From the NCBI RefSeq assembly GCF_946479975.1, contig NZ_CAMLIX010000007.1, positions 1 to 48,432 of the forward strand: a stretch of 48,432 bases of DNA, in the 5' to 3' direction. Each line of letters starts with the position of its first letter. Positions within the stretch are counted from its first letter, which is position 1. The notes under the pieces were generated by a model. It ran no database searches. It was given only the letters and a program-made list of their open reading frames with translations, and had not been told where the DNA came from. The translations under genes were made by a program, and so were the position numbers. Origin of the DNA: an uncultured Flavobacterium sp. (lineage in GTDB: Bacteria > Bacteroidota > Bacteroidia > Flavobacteriales > Flavobacteriaceae). Positions 45,640-48,432 of the stretch are shown here, piece after piece.

Positions 45640-46554
45640 ATGAAGATAAACTGGGAAGGCGTAATGCCGGCTGTAACTACCAAGTTTACAGCAGATGGTC
45701 AACTAGACCTCGTAATGTTCGAAAAAAATATTAAAGCGCAAATTGACGCTGGAGTTAATGGAATTATCCTTGGAGGAACACTTGGAGAAGCAAGTACATT
45801 AACCAAAGAAGAAAAAGAGGTTTTGATTAATGCAACCTTAAAATTTGCTGACGGAAAAATTCCAGTTATCGTAAATATTGCCGAGCAGACAACCAGCGAA
45901 GCAATTAGTTTGGCAAAACGTGCTGAAGAACTAGGCGTAAACGGATTGATGTTACTACCTCCAATGCGTTATAAAGCTACCGATTATGAAACCGTTGTTT
46001 ATTTCAAAGAAATTGCAAAAAGCACCTCTTTGCCAATTATGATTTACAATAATCCTGTAGATTATAAAATCGAAGTAACGCTGGATATGTTTGAAGAACT
46101 TTTAAAACTGGAAAATATTCAGGCAGTAAAAGAATCAACTCGCGATCTAACAAATGTTATTAGAATTAGAAATCGTTTTGGAAACCGTTTAAAAGTCCTT
46201 TGTGGAGTAGATACACTTGCTCTTGAAAGTTTAGCAACTGGCGCAGATGGATGGGTTGCAGGTTTAGTAGTAGCATATCCTGCTGAAACGGTAGCAATTT
46301 ACAAATTGGTAAAAGCGGGAAGAATAAACGAAGCTGTTGAAATCTACAAATGGTTTATGCCGTTGTTAGAATTGGATATTTCACCGCAGCTGGTACAAAA
46401 CATCAAATTGGCAGAAGTTGCAACAGGTCTTGGAACAGAAAATGTGAGAGCGCCAAGATTACCGCTTCAAGGTGCTGAAAGAGAACGTGTTTTGAATATC
46501 ATTGAAAGTGCTATGAAAAACCGACCAACTTTGCCAGATTATAAAAATATTTAA
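45640..46554 (+). CDS. DapA/NAL-family lyase, probable pyrroline-4-hydroxy-2-carboxylate deaminase
   Basis: Class I aldolase-fold enzyme, 304 aa, cytoplasmic. Schiff-base Lys164 in AVKESTRD, catalytic Tyr136 in MIYNNP, and the substrate-carboxylate loop GGTLGEASTL near residue 47 are present. The family has several activities. The neighbouring semialdehyde dehydrogenase and 4-hydroxyproline epimerase point to deamination of delta1-pyrroline-4-hydroxy-2-carboxylate to 2-oxoglutarate semialdehyde, the third step of the bacterial trans-4-hydroxy-L-proline pathway. It is first in the operon; the dehydrogenase starts 20 bases downstream. Alternatives such as dihydrodipicolinate synthase or KDG-type dehydratase are less likely in this context. 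Confidence 0.85.
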   Translation: MKINWEGVMPAVTTKFTADGQLDLVMFEKNIKAQIDAGVNGIILGGTLGEASTLTKEEKEVLINATLKFADGKIPVIVNIAEQTTSEAISLAKRAEELGVNGLMLLPPMRYKATDYETVVYFKEIAKSTSLPIMIYNNPVDYKIEVTLDMFEELLKLENIQAVKESTRDLTNVIRIRNRFGNRLKVLCGVDTLALESLATGADGWVAGLVVAYPAETVAIYKLVKAGRINEAVEIYKWFMPLLELDISPQLVQNIKLAEVATGLGTENVRAPRLPLQGAERERVLNIIESAMKNRPTLPDYKNI

Positions 46555-46574
46555 TCAAAATTGAAAAGAAAGCG

Positions 46575-48143
46575 ATGACTACAGGAAAAAATTATATTGG
46601 AGACGTGCTTTCCGCAAAAGGAAATACAACATATAAAACCATCAATCCAGAATTAAATTTGGAGAACGAAACGGTTTTTTATGAAGCTTCCAGCGATGAA
46701 ATTGCTCAAGCTGTACTTTTAGCCGAAGAAGCTTTTAAAACTTACGGAACAATTGAAGATGCTAAAAAAGCCGACTTTTTAGACGCAATTGCCGAAGAAA
46801 TTGAAGCGATTGGCGATGAGCTGCTAAATACTTATATGCAAGAATCTGCTCTTCCTGCGGGAAGAGCAAAAGGAGAGCGCGGCAGAACTACAGGTCAGTT
46901 GAGAGCTTTTGCAACAATGCTTCGCGAAGGTTCTTGGGTAGAAGCCATTATTAATAAAACCGAAGGAAAACCAGATATTCGAAGAATGCAGATTCCGATG
47001 GGACCTGTTGTTGTATTTGGAGCCAGTAATTTTCCGCTTGCTTTTTCTACTGCTGGCGGCGACACAGCAAGCGCATTGGCGGCAGGTTGTCCTGTAATTG
47101 TAAAATCGCATCCGCTGCATGCAGGAACGGGAGAATTAGTAGCTTCTGCTATTATCAAAGCGGCCAAAAAAACCGGAATGCCAAATGGTGTTTTTTCAAA
47201 TCTAAACAGTGGCGGTATTGAAGTCGGAAAAGCTTTGGTCGAACATCCTGGAGTAAAAGCTGTTGGTTTTACAGGAAGTATCAAAGGTGGAACAGCGCTT
47301 TGTAAAATTGCAGCGAGTAGAGAAGTTCCGATTCCAGTTTATGCAGAAATGGGAAGTATAAATCCTGTAGTGGCTCTTCCATCGGCTTTGAAACAAGATG
47401 CAGAAAAATGGGCTAAAAATTATGCCGCTTCTATTGTAGCAGGAACAGGGCAGTTTTGCACGAATCCAGGGCTTATTTTAGGAATAAATAGTGCCGAATT
47501 AGAAAATTTTATTTCTATTTTAGCTTTAGAGGTCGATAAAATAGATCCAGCGTGCATGCTTCATCCCGCTATAAAAAGTCAGTATGAAAGTTTAAAATCA
47601 GAAGTTCTTGGACAAGAAGGATATACGCAGCAAACCAGTTTAGATAAAGAGGTAAAACCAAATTATGCCTTGCAAAATGTAATTACGGTTGACGGAGAGA
47701 CTTTCTTAAAAAATAAAACATTTCACAAAGAAGTTTTCGGACCTTTTTCTGTAGTTGTAAAATGCGATGACATGGAACAGCTCAATACAATTATTCACGA
47801 TTTAGAAGGACAATTGACAGGAACTGTTTTAAATGCTGATTTAAAAGAATGCGAAGATTTTGCAGCAGTAATTGAAAACCTTAAAAATAAAGTGGGACGA
47901 TTAATTTTTAATAATGTTCCAACAGGAGTTGAGGTTTGTTCTGGAATGACACACGGCGGACCGTTTCCTGCAAGTTCCGACAGTAAATTTACGTCGGTAG
48001 GATTAACAGCCGTAAAAAGATGGGTTCGTCCTGTAACCTATCAAGATTGGCCAGAGCAATTACTGCCAGCTGCACTGCAAGATAAAAATCCGTTAGGAAT
48101 TAACAGAATAGTAAACGATGTATTAACCCAGAATCCTATTTGA
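46575..48143 (+). CDS. 2-oxoglutarate semialdehyde dehydrogenase (ALDH superfamily)
   Basis: NAD(P)+-dependent aldehyde dehydrogenase of the 2,5-dioxovalerate (2-oxoglutarate semialdehyde) type, 522 aa. Catalytic Cys295 in GQFCTNPGL and general base Glu258 in AEMGSINPVV; both motif forms are characteristic of this subgroup. The cofactor region contains GPVVVFGASNFPLAFSTAGG (about 142-161) and the VGFTGSIKGG loop (about 231). It would convert the product of the upstream deaminase to 2-oxoglutarate, feeding the TCA cycle. The epimerase start codon follows 3 bases after its stop, so the genes are tightly coupled. The same enzyme type also serves galactarate/glucarate and arabinose pathways, which the epimerase neighbour argues against. 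Confidence 0.9.
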   Translation: MTTGKNYIGDVLSAKGNTTYKTINPELNLENETVFYEASSDEIAQAVLLAEEAFKTYGTIEDAKKADFLDAIAEEIEAIGDELLNTYMQESALPAGRAKGERGRTTGQLRAFATMLREGSWVEAIINKTEGKPDIRRMQIPMGPVVVFGASNFPLAFSTAGGDTASALAAGCPVIVKSHPLHAGTGELVASAIIKAAKKTGMPNGVFSNLNSGGIEVGKALVEHPGVKAVGFTGSIKGGTALCKIAASREVPIPVYAEMGSINPVVALPSALKQDAEKWAKNYAASIVAGTGQFCTNPGLILGINSAELENFISILALEVDKIDPACMLHPAIKSQYESLKSEVLGQEGYTQQTSLDKEVKPNYALQNVITVDGETFLKNKTFHKEVFGPFSVVVKCDDMEQLNTIIHDLEGQLTGTVLNADLKECEDFAAVIENLKNKVGRLIFNNVPTGVEVCSGMTHGGPFPASSDSKFTSVGLTAVKRWVRPVTYQDWPEQLLPAALQDKNPLGINRIVNDVLTQNPI

Positions 48144-48146
48144 TAT

Positions 48147-48432
48147 ATGCCTAGAAAAACATTTTTTTGCGTCGATGCGCATACTTGCGGAAATCCTGTA
48201 CGGGTAGTAGCCGGCGGTGGTCCAAATTTGGTTGGAAATAACATGAGCGAAAAACGCCAGCACTTTCTCAAAGAATTCGACTGGATTAGGAAAGGGCTGA
48301 TGTTTGAACCAAGAGGTCATGACATGATGAGTGGCAGTATTTTATACCCGCCAAGTGATCCAGAAAATGATTTCGGAATTTTATTCATAGAAACCTCAGG
48401 TTGTCTTCCAATGTGCGGCCACGGAACCATCG
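48147..48432 (+). CDS. 4-hydroxyproline epimerase, proline racemase family (3' part outside window)
   Basis: Only the first 95 residues are in the window. The ATG at 48147 follows the dehydrogenase stop by 3 bases. The visible part shows FFCVDAHTCGNPVRVVAGG (about residues 6-24), RGHDMMSGS, and PMCGHGT with the first catalytic cysteine, Cys90. Proline racemases and 4-hydroxyproline epimerases share these motifs. The pathway context and the HTCGNPVRVV form favour the epimerase that converts trans-4-hydroxy-L-proline to cis-4-hydroxy-D-proline. The second catalytic Cys lies beyond the edge. A D-hydroxyproline dehydrogenase, needed to complete the pathway, would be expected downstream. Confidence 0.88.
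   Translation, partial: MPRKTFFCVDAHTCGNPVRVVAGGGPNLVGNNMSEKRQHFLKEFDWIRKGLMFEPRGHDMMSGSILYPPSDPENDFGILFIETSGCLPMCGHGTI

Noticed and set aside
45640..46554. Dihydrodipicolinate synthase of lysine biosynthesis
   Set aside because: Co-transcribed with a 2-oxoglutarate semialdehyde dehydrogenase and a hydroxyproline epimerase beside a catabolic AraC regulator; a biosynthetic role does not fit.

Overview
The window comes from an AT-rich member of the Bacteroidota, most likely Flavobacterium or a close relative. The signs are SusC/SusD pairs, a one-protein hybrid two-component regulator (HTCS), promoter boxes of the Bacteroidota type (TAnnTTTG near -7), weak ribosome sites, many lipoprotein signals, and aerobic enzymes such as myo-inositol oxygenase. 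No rRNA, tRNA, transposase or CRISPR array was seen.

Layout. (1) 1-917: 3' part of a YheT-like alpha/beta hydrolase. (2) 1307-37333: one large polysaccharide/glycoconjugate utilisation locus of about 36 kb, entirely on the + strand. In order: GH89 alpha-N-acetylglucosaminidase, SusC, SusD, two GH92 alpha-mannosidases, a small exported protein, a DUF4861 protein, GH28, a long lipoprotein metallophosphoesterase, the HTCS regulator, myo-inositol oxygenase, GH2 beta-galactosidase, a membrane acetyltransferase of the HGSNAT/DUF5009 type, an SSS sodium symporter, a second GH28, GH51 arabinofuranosidase and GH95. (3) 37403-39229, - strand: a DOPA-dioxygenase-like enzyme and an AraC regulator. (4) 39596-44205: a second SusC/SusD pair with no glycosidase attached. 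(5) 44661-48432: an AraC regulator divergent from a trans-4-hydroxyproline catabolic operon (DapA-family deaminase, ketoglutarate semialdehyde dehydrogenase, start of a 4-hydroxyproline epimerase cut by the window edge).

How it fits together. Reading the non-coding DNA gave two regulatory links. The promoters of GH89, SusC1 and the inositol oxygenase carry the same direct repeat (TCCATGTTT and TCCATYT, 21 bp apart), always 26 bp before the -7 box, which suggests one HTCS regulon. The promoters of SusC2 and the hydroxyproline operon share another direct repeat (TAATATA-like, 21 bp apart, 34 bp before the -7 box), which suggests one AraC regulon. The gene content of the first locus (alpha-mannosidases, a GlcN N-acetyltransferase homologue, alpha-GlcNAcase, a phosphoesterase, an SSS transporter, inositol oxygenase) reads as a possible pathway for glycosyl-inositol-phosphate glycans, such as GPI anchors or plant GIPC sphingolipids. 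With the arabinose, galactose, pectin and hydroxyproline enzymes, plant GPI-anchored hydroxyproline-rich glycoproteins are an attractive but unproven source.

The gaps between genes of the locus are full of long imperfect inverted repeats. Several start a few bases after a stop codon. One family, with CACATAGAAACATAG-like ends, has four copies within 21 kb.
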